Source: a virus. Taken from it: 45,287 nt of DNA. Position numbers and translations under genes: made by a program. Below are positions 24,057 through 33,033 of the stretch, piece after piece. The notes under the pieces were generated by a model that did no database searches, was not told the DNA's origin, and worked only from the letters and a program-made list of their open reading frames with translations. Location of the stretch: positions 1-45,287 of the IMG/VR virus record IMGVR_UViG_3300033148_008057, one strand, 5' to 3'. Position 1 is the first letter of the stretch. Each line of letters starts with the position of its first letter.

Positions 24057-24608
24057 TCAGAAAGCATCTTGAGCTCCTTTAATTGCTTTCTCTGGATTAG
24101 CATGAAGATAAATTCCTGTTGTATCTAATCTTGAATGTCCTGCCAACATTTGCACTTCATGGAGTGGCCTTCCTGAATTTACTAGATGAGAACAAAAACC
24201 ATGCCTTAAAGTATGGAATGATATTTCTTTCCCTAAAACCTTCTCTCCTAATTGAGTTATAAATTTCTGTAATGCTCTTCTCCCAATAGTTAAAGGCAAC
24301 ATATTAATTGCCTTCTGACTAAATCTCTTTGGTTTAGGAACGATTCTATCTTTACCTCCCTTACCAGATATGATCCTTATTTGGTTTTGGGTAACTCTAT
24401 CTTTTGTTAGTGGAGGAACTTTTTCTTGATACCCACAAATCTCTGATATTCTCATACCTCCTTCAAATCCTAAAAGCATTGCAACTCTATATTGGTTAAT
24501 TCGGTGTTTCCTCTTACTTTTAGTGGAGGTATAGATTTTAGTAGCTTCTGCGAAAAGCTTTTCAAATTCTTCTTGCGTTAATGTTCTTGGTAGTTTTTTT
24601 CTCACCAT
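24057..24608 (-). CDS. Tyrosine recombinase 1, catalytic domain only
   Basis: 183 residues. All catalytic residues are present: R53 (GMRISEI), K83 (GKGGKDR), H132-x2-R135 (HTLRHGF), H158 (AGHSRL) and Y167 (TTGIYLHANP). The N-terminal core-binding domain is absent. Its C-terminal blocks match recombinase 2. Two recombinases could divide integration and resolution, or one may invert DNA. No tRNA-like attachment site was found nearby. Confidence 0.9.
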   Translation of the reverse strand: MVRKKLPRTLTQEEFEKLFAEATKIYTSTKSKRKHRINQYRVAMLLGFEGGMRISEICGYQEKVPPLTKDRVTQNQIRIISGKGGKDRIVPKPKRFSQKAINMLPLTIGRRALQKFITQLGEKVLGKEISFHTLRHGFCSHLVNSGRPLHEVQMLAGHSRLDTTGIYLHANPEKAIKGAQDAF

Positions 24609-24754
24609 TGTTCTCTTATCAAATCTAACTTTTTCTTAATATCTTCTGATAGAATATTTATTGATTCTAATTGACCATCAATTCTCCTTAGAACATTCAT
24701 TATTCTAACTTTTCTAAAATCTTTTGATTTGTGGCTTTTGTTTTGTTTTGTCAC
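24602..24754 (-). CDS. Small helical protein (GTG start), 50 aa
   Basis: TKQNKSHKSKDFRKVRIMNV then LRRIDGQLESINILSEDIKK, ending with 7 nt overlap onto the recombinase start. GGGAG lies 10 nt before the GTG. Possibly an accessory of the recombinase. Confidence 0.5.
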   Translation of the reverse strand: MTKQNKSHKSKDFRKVRIMNVLRRIDGQLESINILSEDIKKKLDLIREQW

Positions 24755-24866
24755 TTGATTTCATCTCCCTTTCAAATTTCCTCTGACAATTAGGACAAGT
24801 TATATACATCATTGCAGAAGATGTTTGCCACTGGTATTTACATTTTGGACATTTAGTTTTTTTCAT
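24714..24866 (-). CDS. Zinc-ribbon microprotein, 50 aa
   Basis: TKCPKCKYQWQTSSAMMYIT then CPNCQRKFER, a classic two-CxxC ribbon. Similar to the 43-aa ribbon at 23866. It overlaps both neighbours, and the GTG gene starts inside its C-terminal codons. Confidence 0.65.
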   Translation of the reverse strand: MKKTKCPKCKYQWQTSSAMMYITCPNCQRKFEREMKSSDKTKQKPQIKRF

Positions 24867-25380
24867 TTTGACTATATTTTACTAGCACCTCTTGTAATTG
24901 TTGTGCTTCCTCAATTCTATTTCTTGCTAATAGTTTTGCTATTATTCCCTCTATTAAATTAATATCTAATTCCTTTTCTTTACTTAATTTTGTCTTCCTT
25001 CCTTCCCAAGCATCAAATTTTTCATTCCACCTCTCTATAAAATCATCACAATTTTCATCAGCATACATATATCCCTTATGACCTTTTCCGGAGATAATTG
25101 GATGGTGTTTTCTTCTAAGAGCTAAAGTCACAGCATTAATATTTGATTTTATTCCTTTAGCACAAAAGATAAAATTTCCTCCTTTAGAATTAAAAAGGTC
25201 TGTTGGTCTTATTCTTTCTTGGAATATTTCTGATACAGATACCCACCTATTTCTTCCAAATTTTTGTAAATGATGTAATGTAGAATCTTCTATTTGTTTT
25301 CTTGCATCTATTTTAAATCTTTTTGGACTAGGAATCCCTAATTCAATCAAATATTTTTCTTCCCAGTTATACTTTACCAT
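24853..25380 (-). CDS. Hypothetical protein with predicted DNA-binding fold, partner of ParB
   Basis: 175 residues. LHHLQKFGRNRWVSVSEIFQ resembles a winged-helix start, followed by NAVTLALRRKHHPIISGKGH and YMYADE. It ends in a helical region (IEGIIAKLLARNRIEEAQQL). Its start overlaps the ParB gene, implying coordinated production. No family is recognised. Confidence 0.65.
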   Translation of the reverse strand: MVKYNWEEKYLIELGIPSPKRFKIDARKQIEDSTLHHLQKFGRNRWVSVSEIFQERIRPTDLFNSKGGNFIFCAKGIKSNINAVTLALRRKHHPIISGKGHKGYMYADENCDDFIERWNEKFDAWEGRKTKLSKEKELDINLIEGIIAKLLARNRIEEAQQLQEVLVKYSQNEKN

Positions 25381-26263
25381 TGTTTGCTCTTATCAAAGCC
25401 AGTATCAACTTATCTGGCTTAGCACCTCGCTGTCTAAGAGCATTAACAAACTTTATAAAATTCTTTATATGTAAACTTGAAGTAGTAATTGCCCTATCTG
25501 CTTTTGATTTAGATAGGTCATCTATATTAATTGCATCTTTATTAGGACTTTTTATTAATTCATCAACATGATATTTAAAATCATGGAGATTAGATAATAT
25601 ATCATCTACTACATCATCAGCAGTTCTTTCAAATTCAACTGGTTCTGGTGAAGGTTCTGATTTAATTTCCTTAACCCTCCTTCTCATCTCCATCTTACCA
25701 AAATCTTCTTTTGCCGCTTGTTTTATTAACATTACTTGCTCCCTTTCTGGAAGTCCTTTTGTTTCTATAATGACACTATCTGCAACAGTTGCAGCTGCTG
25801 CAACTTTTCCTTTTATCTTCTTTTTTATATCCACAACACCACTCCAAAAAACAATATCATTATAAGGTACGCTTAATCTTTTGGCTAGTTGATTAACATT
25901 AGGTATTCTTTCCTCTTTCATAATTCTATTAGCAAACTTCCCTTTCTCTTCGGGGCTCAAATCTTCTCTATGAATATTCTCAATTAAACTATCAATCATA
26001 AATTGTCCACTTGATTTATAATCCTTCACAACACAAGGAATATTTTTTATCTTCGCTATCTTATGAGCTTGCCATCTTCTTTCACCAGAAACAATCATAA
26101 ACTTTCCTTTTCTTTTTTTATCTGGAGTAACTGTAATAGGATTGATTAAACCATTAGATAAAATACTTTCAGCAAGTTCTTTAATTTTTTCTCTATCAAA
26201 CTTTGTCCTTGGCTGATAAAAATTAGCAAGAATTTGTTCTGTTTTAATCTCTTTTAATTCCAT
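25367..26263 (-). CDS. ParB/Spo0J-like partition or nucleoid protein
   Basis: 298 residues. The ParB N-domain is clear: KTEQILANFYQPRTKFDREK, SILSNGLINPITV, VSGERRWQAHKIAK (the GERR box) and SLIENIHREDLSPEEKGKF. A helix-turn-helix follows (NVNQLAKRLSVPYNDIVFWS). No ParA ATPase gene was found, so it may regulate transcription, work with a host ParA or act as a CTP-switch DNA clamp alone. First gene after a leaderless promoter; it overlaps the next gene by 14 nt. Confidence 0.9.
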   Translation of the reverse strand: MELKEIKTEQILANFYQPRTKFDREKIKELAESILSNGLINPITVTPDKKRKGKFMIVSGERRWQAHKIAKIKNIPCVVKDYKSSGQFMIDSLIENIHREDLSPEEKGKFANRIMKEERIPNVNQLAKRLSVPYNDIVFWSGVVDIKKKIKGKVAAAATVADSVIIETKGLPEREQVMLIKQAAKEDFGKMEMRRRVKEIKSEPSPEPVEFERTADDVVDDILSNLHDFKYHVDELIKSPNKDAINIDDLSKSKADRAITTSSLHIKNFIKFVNALRQRGAKPDKLILALIRANNGKV

Positions 26264-26354
26264 ATTAATTAGTGGTGGTGGTGGTATTTAAATCTTTCTA
26301 TTTACCATTTACCATCATATGTGAAAATTTAAATTAAATCTCATTAAGGGAATT
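26264..26354 (-). promoter_or_regulatory. Promoter of the ParB operon
   Basis: On the minus strand GATTTAAATACC (plus 26286-26297) lies about 27 bp before ATG 26263, suggesting leaderless transcription. GGTAAATGGTAAATAG directly upstream is a tandem 7-bp repeat that could be the BRE or an operator. The initially transcribed DNA is a CCACCACCACCAC run. Confidence 0.5.
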
Positions 26355-27986
26355 CTATGCTCTCAACACATTTTGGCTGTTTTGTGTCAGTTTAGTTTGC
26401 TCCATAAAAGGTTTAATTCTTGCTTTTGCTATCTTAATATACTCTTCTTCTTTTTCTATTAAGATAAAATCTCTGTTTAGTTTTAAACAAGCAATAGCAG
26501 TTGTGCCACTTCCTCCAAAAGGGTCTAAGATTGTTGCTCCCTCTTTGCTTACAAGTTTGATTAAGTATTCCATTAGTTTAATTGGTTTAACTGTTGGGTG
26601 ATTGTTCTTTCTTAAATGAACTCCTCTATTTCTTGGATTATCCCCTCCAGGATTTCCTTCTTTTCTTGAAGCATCTTGTTGTTGTTCTTCTAAATTCTCA
26701 CAACCAAGATTCCTCTCACTCTTACTTGCCTTTGCACAATAAAAGAATCGTGATGCTCCACCTTTGTCATTTGGACTAAGATTGCTTAATTGAGGAGCAA
26801 CTAAAAAACCTTGTTTATGTCCACCAGTATGTGGTTTTCCTAATTTGGCTGAACCACTTACAAAACAATCTCCACTCTGTTCATCTAACATCTTTCCTGC
26901 CTTTTCATCAAGAATTATATTTGCTGGGAAGCGTCCTCTTGGAATCAAATCTTGTTCACAACCCTGGGCTTTCCCATAGATTCCACTTTCAGTTCCTAAT
27001 GTTCCTCCTTTATGTGTTTCCCCACCTTCAGTTCCAATCCTACAATCCTCAATATTAATCCCACCAGTTCCCCATTTCAAAACATTTAAAGCAACATTCT
27101 TTTCAGATAAAGGTTTTCTTGCAACTACAATTGGTTCACACGCTGGTTTTAATGCTGTTCCCCAACCTTCCCATTGTTTTGCTTCTTCTGTTGCAGGTTT
27201 TGTTAAATCCCATTCTTGATTACCTTCACCCATGAACATACTATAATTTGCCTTCCTTCCATCTTTTCCAATAACTTCTCTTTTTGCTTCTGCCCAATCA
27301 ATTAAATAATCAAAACTATCATCTAAATTTAAGAGTTTTTTTAATATTTTATATTTTTCTTTAGTGGGGTATTCTATTTGAGAATTATCTCCAACATAGT
27401 GTTGACTAAAAACTCCACTTCCTTTAGGATTTAATTTATTATCAATTTGTTCAGAAGTTAAATTAGCTTTCTTCTTTGCATCTCTTAAATATTGTTTAAA
27501 TTCATTAGTTGGTTGAGGTTGACTATTCATCTTATCAATCTGTTTTCCAATATTCAAACTCTTAGGAAATCCACTTCCATAAAGCCACATGATTGTATCT
27601 CTTATTTCAAAACCTGCATCTTCTATTCCACAAACTAGCCTATGGTATGTACGTGTTCCTCCAAATGATAAAAGGAAACCACCTGGTTTTAATACTCTTA
27701 AACATTCTATTGCCCATTCTTGGAAGAATTGTTGCATCTCTTGTAGTTGCGAATATTTTAAGGCACTTGGTCTATTAGCAGTTTTATTAATCCTCATATA
27801 AGCATCGTTAGTTTTACCTGTAACATCCCCTCCACCACCAACAAATGATTTCCTTTCCCCTTTCTTGAACTTGTCCCAATCCTTACCCATAAATTCTAAA
27901 CCATAAGGAGGGTCTGTTATTATTGCATCTACTAAATTTTCCTTTAGTTCTTTCATTTTTTCTATGCAATCACCTCTTAATATCAT
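26355..27986 (-). CDS. Beta-class DNA methyltransferase (m4C or m6A)
   Basis: 543 residues. DPPY at 25-28 (IITDPPYGLEF) comes first and the SAM motif DPFGGSGTT at 488-496 last, with a large target-recognition region between them: beta-class order. Supporting motifs are CLRVLKPGGFLLSFGGTRTY and HPTVKPIKLMEYLIKLVSKE. No restriction enzyme is adjacent, so it is probably an orphan that protects viral DNA from host restriction or marks replication sites. The target cannot be read from sequence. Confidence 0.93.
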   Translation of the reverse strand: MILRGDCIEKMKELKENLVDAIITDPPYGLEFMGKDWDKFKKGERKSFVGGGGDVTGKTNDAYMRINKTANRPSALKYSQLQEMQQFFQEWAIECLRVLKPGGFLLSFGGTRTYHRLVCGIEDAGFEIRDTIMWLYGSGFPKSLNIGKQIDKMNSQPQPTNEFKQYLRDAKKKANLTSEQIDNKLNPKGSGVFSQHYVGDNSQIEYPTKEKYKILKKLLNLDDSFDYLIDWAEAKREVIGKDGRKANYSMFMGEGNQEWDLTKPATEEAKQWEGWGTALKPACEPIVVARKPLSEKNVALNVLKWGTGGINIEDCRIGTEGGETHKGGTLGTESGIYGKAQGCEQDLIPRGRFPANIILDEKAGKMLDEQSGDCFVSGSAKLGKPHTGGHKQGFLVAPQLSNLSPNDKGGASRFFYCAKASKSERNLGCENLEEQQQDASRKEGNPGGDNPRNRGVHLRKNNHPTVKPIKLMEYLIKLVSKEGATILDPFGGSGTTAIACLKLNRDFILIEKEEEYIKIAKARIKPFMEQTKLTQNSQNVLRA

Positions 27987-27988
27987 TC

Positions 27989-28300
27989 TTACACTTTACA
28001 CTTGTTTTGTGATGTATCATCTACCAATACCAACTTAATTTTATGTCCAATAAGGATCTGTGGGGGCTGCAGTTGTGTGTGAATATGACCTTTCCTATTT
28101 AAATACCCCTTTACTTCATAAGTTCTTGCTAATGCTTCTTCTAAGGTTAGCCTAGCCTTTGAGGCTAAGTTTTCAGTGGCAGAAGCTTGTATCCTATTAG
28201 TTGGTCTTTTCTGTAGACAACTAGTACACCAATATTTTCCCTTAAATCTAATAATGTGCCTAATTCTCTTTTCTTGTTTACAAATATCACATTTCATCAT
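27989..28300 (-). CDS. Zinc-ribbon protein, 103 aa
   Basis: CDICKQEKRIRHIIRFKGKYWCTSC forms one site. Beyond it is a helical and strand-rich part (LTLEEALARTYEVKGYLNRK; HIKIKLVLVDD-like end). The start could be the first or second Met. It immediately precedes the DNA methyltransferase. Not assigned to a family. Confidence 0.65.
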   Translation of the reverse strand: MMKCDICKQEKRIRHIIRFKGKYWCTSCLQKRPTNRIQASATENLASKARLTLEEALARTYEVKGYLNRKGHIHTQLQPPQILIGHKIKLVLVDDTSQNKCKV

Positions 28301-28312
28301 AATTGCACTCTC

Positions 28313-29713
28313 TTATGCAGTTTTTGCAAATATATTTAATACACGTTTACAAAGTATCTTTGTTTGATTGAAAGTTTTTATTTCGGATAATAACCCAAAG
28401 ATTATCTTTGGTCTCATATAAAAACTAAGTATTGCTTTTTTATATAACTTAATTAGCCTCTCTTCTGAAATACCTGATAAAGGAACTATTTTATAATAAA
28501 AGAAACTATCATAATCTGTGGTGTTCTTTTCTTTTCTCCAACCTTTCCAGATCTCTGTAGCTGGTAAAGGCATTGTAAATGCAAAACTAGCTTTGTCAAT
28601 ATCTAGTTCTTTAGCAAATTTAATTGTATCTAATATATCCTCTTCTGTTTCTCCAGGACTTCCAATTAAAAAGAAACCAGTAATCTTTATGTTAGTATGT
28701 TCTTTAATCAAATCAATCTTTTCTTTTATTTTATCAACATCAAGAAATTTTTTCATAGATTTTAAGATCTTATTAGAACCAGATTCAATACCAACAGCAA
28801 CAGAATAAAACCCAGCCTGTTCCATATTCTGCAATAACTCTCTCGTGAGGGTATCTAATCTTATCCCATTTGGACAAGCTAGACTTATATTTAATTCCTT
28901 ACCTATTATCCTCTCACATAACTTTATTACAAAATCATTTTTTAGAGTAAAATTATCATCTTCTATATGAAATTCTCTAACCCCATATTCATTATATAAA
29001 AATTCTATCTCTTTCATAACATTATCAACACTCCTCTGCCTAAATCTCCTACCAGTAATAGTAAATCCAGCACAAAAAGTACATTGATAAGGGCAACCCC
29101 TACTTGTAATTATTGGAGCTACAGGAAAATTCTTTGTAAATGTTCCATGAGGAGAGATAGGATATTCTTTAGGATTAATAAGTTCCCATGAAGGAAAAAG
29201 CAATTCATTAAGATTATCTATTTTTTTAATATTATTTACAACAATACCTGTTTCAGATCTCCATATTAGATTTGGGATTCCTACAATAACTTCTTCAATC
29301 TTCAAATCTGCTAAATCTTTACTAGCAAATTCTGATAATGCAAGTTCACATTCCCCACTAAACCCAAAATCAACATCTCTTAAGAAATCCATTGTACCAT
29401 AAGAATCTCCAGAAGGTTGTGATCCTCCAACTATAATTATTGAATCTTTTGAATATTCTTTTATTATTTTAGAATGCTCTTTAACAGAATTCATCTCATG
29501 AGTAAACATAGAAAACCCAATAATATCATATTTCTTTTCCATTATCTTATATTGGAATTGGTCATAAGTTAACTTTTCTTTCCCACTATCTATAATATCA
29601 ACATCGTGACCATCCTTAATTAAATAAGAAGCAAGATACCCCAAACCCAAACTTGGTGAGACTACATAATAAATATCATTTATTGGTTTCATAAGTAAAA
29701 TTTTTTTCTTCAT
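28313..29713 (-). CDS. Radical SAM enzyme with B12-binding-like N-terminal domain
   Basis: 466 residues. The N-terminal Rossmann-like domain (SPSLGLGYLASYLIKDGHDV, SIIIVGGSQPSG) resembles the cobalamin-binding domain of BchE/RlmN-type neighbours but lacks the His of the DxHxxG motif. CPYQCTFC at 207-214 binds the 4Fe-4S cluster; GIESGSNKILKSMKK and FFLIGSPGETEEDIL are typical TIM-barrel motifs. Such enzymes methylate or modify lipids, glycans or peptides. It closes a three-gene cassette with the methyltransferase and glycosyltransferase. Confidence 0.88.
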   Translation of the reverse strand: MKKKILLMKPINDIYYVVSPSLGLGYLASYLIKDGHDVDIIDSGKEKLTYDQFQYKIMEKKYDIIGFSMFTHEMNSVKEHSKIIKEYSKDSIIIVGGSQPSGDSYGTMDFLRDVDFGFSGECELALSEFASKDLADLKIEEVIVGIPNLIWRSETGIVVNNIKKIDNLNELLFPSWELINPKEYPISPHGTFTKNFPVAPIITSRGCPYQCTFCAGFTITGRRFRQRSVDNVMKEIEFLYNEYGVREFHIEDDNFTLKNDFVIKLCERIIGKELNISLACPNGIRLDTLTRELLQNMEQAGFYSVAVGIESGSNKILKSMKKFLDVDKIKEKIDLIKEHTNIKITGFFLIGSPGETEEDILDTIKFAKELDIDKASFAFTMPLPATEIWKGWRKEKNTTDYDSFFYYKIVPLSGISEERLIKLYKKAILSFYMRPKIIFGLLSEIKTFNQTKILCKRVLNIFAKTA

Positions 29714-30531
29714 TTTTTAGCTACAACAATAGTGGATAAACTCTTAATCACATTTAATTCTATTATTTCAAATCCAATACCTTCTAATAATCTTCTTATA
29801 CTTCTTGGTGAAAAGTGATGTAAGTGTCCACCTTTTTTTAGATAATATTCATTTCTATAGATTGAACCTTCCCAAAAACATCTTAACCAAAACAATATCT
29901 TTAATAAACTAAATGGAACGTCATAAGGTACTTCTAAAATTAGTAAACCATCTTCTTTTAGTATCCTCTTGAATTCAAGTAAAGTTTTGCTTGGTTCTTT
30001 CATATGTTCCAGTGAGGCCATATTAATCACAATATCATATGAATCACTTTCTATTTCATTTTTCATTACTTCTAAACCTATTGCTTTGTTTATTCTACCT
30101 TCTACTTGAGCAATTTTAAGTGTGTTTAAATTGATGTCTAAACCATCAACTTCCAATTTCTCTTTATTCCACATACATAAACCACAACACATATCAATTA
30201 TATTCATTCCTTCTTCATAATAATTATTTAAAACTTCCCTTAATTCTCTAAACCGTATATCATGAAACTTTTTGGTTAAACCATTTTCAACTGGTTTTTT
30301 ATAGAGTTCCACTTCATATCTTTGGTATTTCTCTAGAGGAATATAATTATTTTGTTTAGCTGTTATATAGAGAAAACCAAATAGATAAGCAAAGAAAGCT
30401 GGTATTAAATATGTTATTTCTGATAATCCAAAACCAAGCCCACCTTCTGCTTGTATGCTATTAAAATAAAACCCCAATCCAATTAGAGTTATTGCAAAGA
30501 TCATTGTTAGTATTTTATTCATTTCTTTCAT
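29710..30531 (-). CDS. Membrane-anchored class I SAM methyltransferase
   Basis: 273 residues. Two hydrophobic helices at the N-terminus (ILTMIFAITLIGLGFYF; ITYLIPAFFAYLFGFLYI) precede a methyltransferase fold: IIDMCCGLCMWNKEK (motif I), VDGLDINLNTLKIAQ, SYDIVINMASLEHMKEPSKT (motif IV), then RILKEDGLLILEVPYD. The YLKKGGHLHHFSPRSIRRLL ending is typical of methyltransferases in glycan or lipid gene clusters. It overlaps the radical SAM gene by ATGA and the glycosyltransferase by 17 nt. Confidence 0.85.
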   Translation of the reverse strand: MKEMNKILTMIFAITLIGLGFYFNSIQAEGGLGFGLSEITYLIPAFFAYLFGFLYITAKQNNYIPLEKYQRYEVELYKKPVENGLTKKFHDIRFRELREVLNNYYEEGMNIIDMCCGLCMWNKEKLEVDGLDINLNTLKIAQVEGRINKAIGLEVMKNEIESDSYDIVINMASLEHMKEPSKTLLEFKRILKEDGLLILEVPYDVPFSLLKILFWLRCFWEGSIYRNEYYLKKGGHLHHFSPRSIRRLLEGIGFEIIELNVIKSLSTIVVAKK

Positions 30532-31942
30532 ACACCACTAATTTATTTTCTCCATATTTCCATTCCCCAACAAATGTATAGTTCATTAAAAAATCTTCTT
30601 CTAAATATAATAGATTTATGTCTCTCATTCCAGGAGTAGATTCATATGGACTTGTTAAATATAGAGTATCAAATACAAACACCTTTGGTTTTCTTGTATC
30701 AACTATGTAACTCCTTTTTAAACCATGTTCTGCAATGTAATTATCTAAATATCCAAACAGATCAAGGGTTTTCATCTTAGAATAATATGGTAAACCTCCT
30801 CCATATTCTGTAGCTAATAAATCAGTTGGTTCATAGTGTTCAGCTAACCATTTACCTAGTACAATCATTTCTGCTTGACTAGCCATATGTTTTTCAACAT
30901 ATTTGTTTTGTTCTTTTATTACAACTGGATTTAATAAAAAAGTTGCTAATAATAATATTATAATCACAATCATAACTTTAGGTTTATTTTTAGTTATTTC
31001 TTTTATTCCTAAAGTAGTTAGTACAAATAAAAAAGGTGTTGCTGGAAGTATGAATCTAAAGAATAAACCAGATAGAGGGTATAAGTTCACTACTACAAAA
31101 AATAGAGCTAGGAACATTCCAAACATATAGGTTTTTAATTCATTCCTATTAACAGCCACTCCTATCCAAGCAAAGATCATAAAAGGAGTTATATAAAGAA
31201 GGTAGTTAGATAAATAACCCGTTCCTCCTAACATTAAAAACTTAGCAGTGATTGTTGTAACAAAAGTGTTCCCTTCATAATAAAAATATCTCCAAACTAG
31301 ATGCCCAATATAAGGTATAAGAAATGTTATACACCAGATCAAAAGCTTTGTAAATCTCAAATCCTTTTTCACTACTTTATAAACCCTAAATAATAAACTA
31401 ATCCCAAAGAAAGCTACTCCTTCTGGTCTTGTTACTGCTAATATACCAAACACCAAACCAGAAGTATATATCCAATTACCCCTTTCTTCTTTGATAAATA
31501 AGTATGTAGCTAAAAGCAAGATAGCCATGAACACTACAGCCCCCATTGCACTTACAGACCATATTGCAAATGATGGCATTAGACCTAACAATATGACAGG
31601 GAGTATTGCCCAATTTTTTTCTTCTTCACTTAAAAATTCTCTAGTAATCAAGTATATTAATATTAGACAAAATATACTCAATAAAATCCCTAAAAGTTTA
31701 GTACCAACCTCCATATCCAACCCTACTTTAAACATTAATGCTTGAACCAAAGGTAATACAAAATTAGTTGAAGCCCCTATCTTCTGTCCAACATTCCAAA
31801 CATAACCATTTCCATTGGCAATATTCTCTGCATATTTTAAACTAATTAAAACATCATCTAATGTAAAATTAAAATAAAGTATTTGCATGAATAACATAAT
31901 ACTAATCACTGCTACAAAAATTGTTATATGTTGTTTATTCAT
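30515..31942 (-). CDS. GT-C type membrane glycosyltransferase
   Basis: 475 residues with about 10 or more membrane spans over residues 5-335 and a soluble C-terminal domain. The first external loop has the GT-C acidic pair in FTLDDVLISLKYAENIANGN, followed by GYVWNVGQKIGASTNF, matching the DDAYIxxRYxxNxxxGxGxVWNxGE pattern of PMT/ArnT-like and actinobacterial sugar transferases that use polyprenyl-phosphate sugars. The C-terminal part (GKWLAEHYEPTDLLATEYGG, LDLFGYLDNYIAEHG) is also typical. Probably decorates lipids or proteins outside the cell. Coupled to the two enzymes downstream. Confidence 0.85.
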   Translation of the reverse strand: MNKQHITIFVAVISIMLFMQILYFNFTLDDVLISLKYAENIANGNGYVWNVGQKIGASTNFVLPLVQALMFKVGLDMEVGTKLLGILLSIFCLILIYLITREFLSEEEKNWAILPVILLGLMPSFAIWSVSAMGAVVFMAILLLATYLFIKEERGNWIYTSGLVFGILAVTRPEGVAFFGISLLFRVYKVVKKDLRFTKLLIWCITFLIPYIGHLVWRYFYYEGNTFVTTITAKFLMLGGTGYLSNYLLYITPFMIFAWIGVAVNRNELKTYMFGMFLALFFVVVNLYPLSGLFFRFILPATPFLFVLTTLGIKEITKNKPKVMIVIIILLLATFLLNPVVIKEQNKYVEKHMASQAEMIVLGKWLAEHYEPTDLLATEYGGGLPYYSKMKTLDLFGYLDNYIAEHGLKRSYIVDTRKPKVFVFDTLYLTSPYESTPGMRDINLLYLEEDFLMNYTFVGEWKYGENKLVVYERNE

Positions 31943-31956
31943 CTTCTACTTCTTTC

Positions 31957-32124
31957 TTACCGTTTCTCCACTTCCAATTTGCTATCAAATTCTTTATCTA
32001 TTAATTTCTGTTCTATCTGCTTTAACCTCAATAACACAACTCCAACTTCTTGTAAAGTACAATCCTCTTCGTTTAAAGAATCGAGTACATCTTCTCCATC
32101 TGTTTTTATATTTATTTCTATCAT
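31957..32124 (-). CDS. Small helical protein, 55 aa
   Basis: MIEINIKTDGEDVLDSLNEE followed by a helix VVLLRLKQIEQKLIDKEFDS. Linked by ATGA to the methyltransferase; it carries the ribosome site for the glycosyltransferase gene. Function unknown. Confidence 0.55.
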   Translation of the reverse strand: MIEINIKTDGEDVLDSLNEEDCTLQEVGVVLLRLKQIEQKLIDKEFDSKLEVEKR

Positions 32125-32657
32125 TTTTCTACCCCTTCGTTAGTTTTAGCGAACATTGGTATTTTCATAAAACAAAACCAATAAGTCCTATTTTTTTGTT
32201 TTAGAGCCTTTTGTCCAGCAGTGATATTCATAAACAAAGGTTTTATAGGAATGTGGTACAAAACTTTTTTATAAGGAATCTCTATATCATTCCATTTTAA
32301 AAGTAAAATACCATAATTTTCTAAGACTCTCCAACATTCATTAAATCCCCTTTTAATATCACTCTGCCATGTTTCTGGATTTAAACCTCCAAATTTCTTC
32401 CTCATTATTGAAGATTCTGTTAAAGAAGTTAAGTGTGGTGGGTCAAAAACTACGAGCTTAAAACTCTTATCTGGGAAACTCATCTTACGGAAATCCATAA
32501 TTATATCTGGGTTTACTTCATGACCGGGATTATACCCTTTTTGGATATGCCCTTTCTCTACTCTACGATTATCAATATAAATTGTATTTGGATGATTTTT
32601 ATTAACCCACATCATACGGCCACCACAACAAGCATCCAATATAAATTTATCTTCCAT
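32121..32657 (-). CDS. SAM-dependent (DNA) methyltransferase-like protein, DPPH motif, copy 1
   Basis: 178 residues. FILDACCGGRMMWVNKNHPN (motif I), YIDNRRVEKGH, then LVVFDPPHLTSL (motif IV) and LLLKWND. It lacks the short N-terminal extension of copy 2 (37334-37984) but aligns with it throughout, so the two arose by duplication or separate acquisition. The compact size without a target-recognition domain suggests a modification with low or partner-given specificity. Confidence 0.8.
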   Translation of the reverse strand: MEDKFILDACCGGRMMWVNKNHPNTIYIDNRRVEKGHIQKGYNPGHEVNPDIIMDFRKMSFPDKSFKLVVFDPPHLTSLTESSIMRKKFGGLNPETWQSDIKRGFNECWRVLENYGILLLKWNDIEIPYKKVLYHIPIKPLFMNITAGQKALKQKNRTYWFCFMKIPMFAKTNEGVEK

Positions 32658-32692
32658 TTTGTTCCTCCTTGCTGGTTTGTACGTAAGTCATA

Positions 32693-32824
32693 TTACCAAA
32701 GTGCCACCATGAATTTAATTAAAAATATCAACAACAGGATTGCCACTACCATTGACAGCTTCACTCTCCTTCTGTGGATGGGATTTTCGTCATCCGCTTC
32801 TATGAAAAAGAACTTATGCTTCAT
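32693..32824 (-). CDS. Single-span membrane microprotein, 43 aa
   Basis: Charged head (EADDENPIHRRR) and one span (LSMVVAILLLIFLIKFMVAL). ATGA overlap with the upstream gene. Function unknown. Confidence 0.55.
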   Translation of the reverse strand: MKHKFFFIEADDENPIHRRRVKLSMVVAILLLIFLIKFMVALW

Positions 32825-33033
32825 TGTTCTCCCCCCTCGTTTGAGCTGGTTTTTATGTACTCACTCTCAAAAGCCTCACTAGATTTAAACCCAAAATAGA
32901 ATAAACTTGCTATAGCTAATATGGCCAATAGAAGTCTTATCCATTCATTTATATTTACAAATAAAAATACAGCAATACCTATAAAAATCATTGGCAATCC
33001 AAGGGCCAATCCCATATAAATAGTTCCCTTCAT
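32821..33033 (-). CDS. Two-span membrane protein, 70 aa
   Basis: MKGTIYMGLALGLPMIFIGI and a second span (IRLLLAILAIASLFYFGF), then an acidic tail. Junction element at the 3' end (IKTSSNEGG). ATGA coupling downstream. Confidence 0.6.
   Translation of the reverse strand: MKGTIYMGLALGLPMIFIGIAVFLFVNINEWIRLLLAILAIASLFYFGFKSSEAFESEYIKTSSNEGGEQ

Noticed and set aside
24714-24754. Short ATG frame MKSSDKTKQ at the end of the zinc-ribbon gene as its own gene
   Set aside because: It is only the C-terminal continuation of the 50-aa ribbon protein in the same frame.
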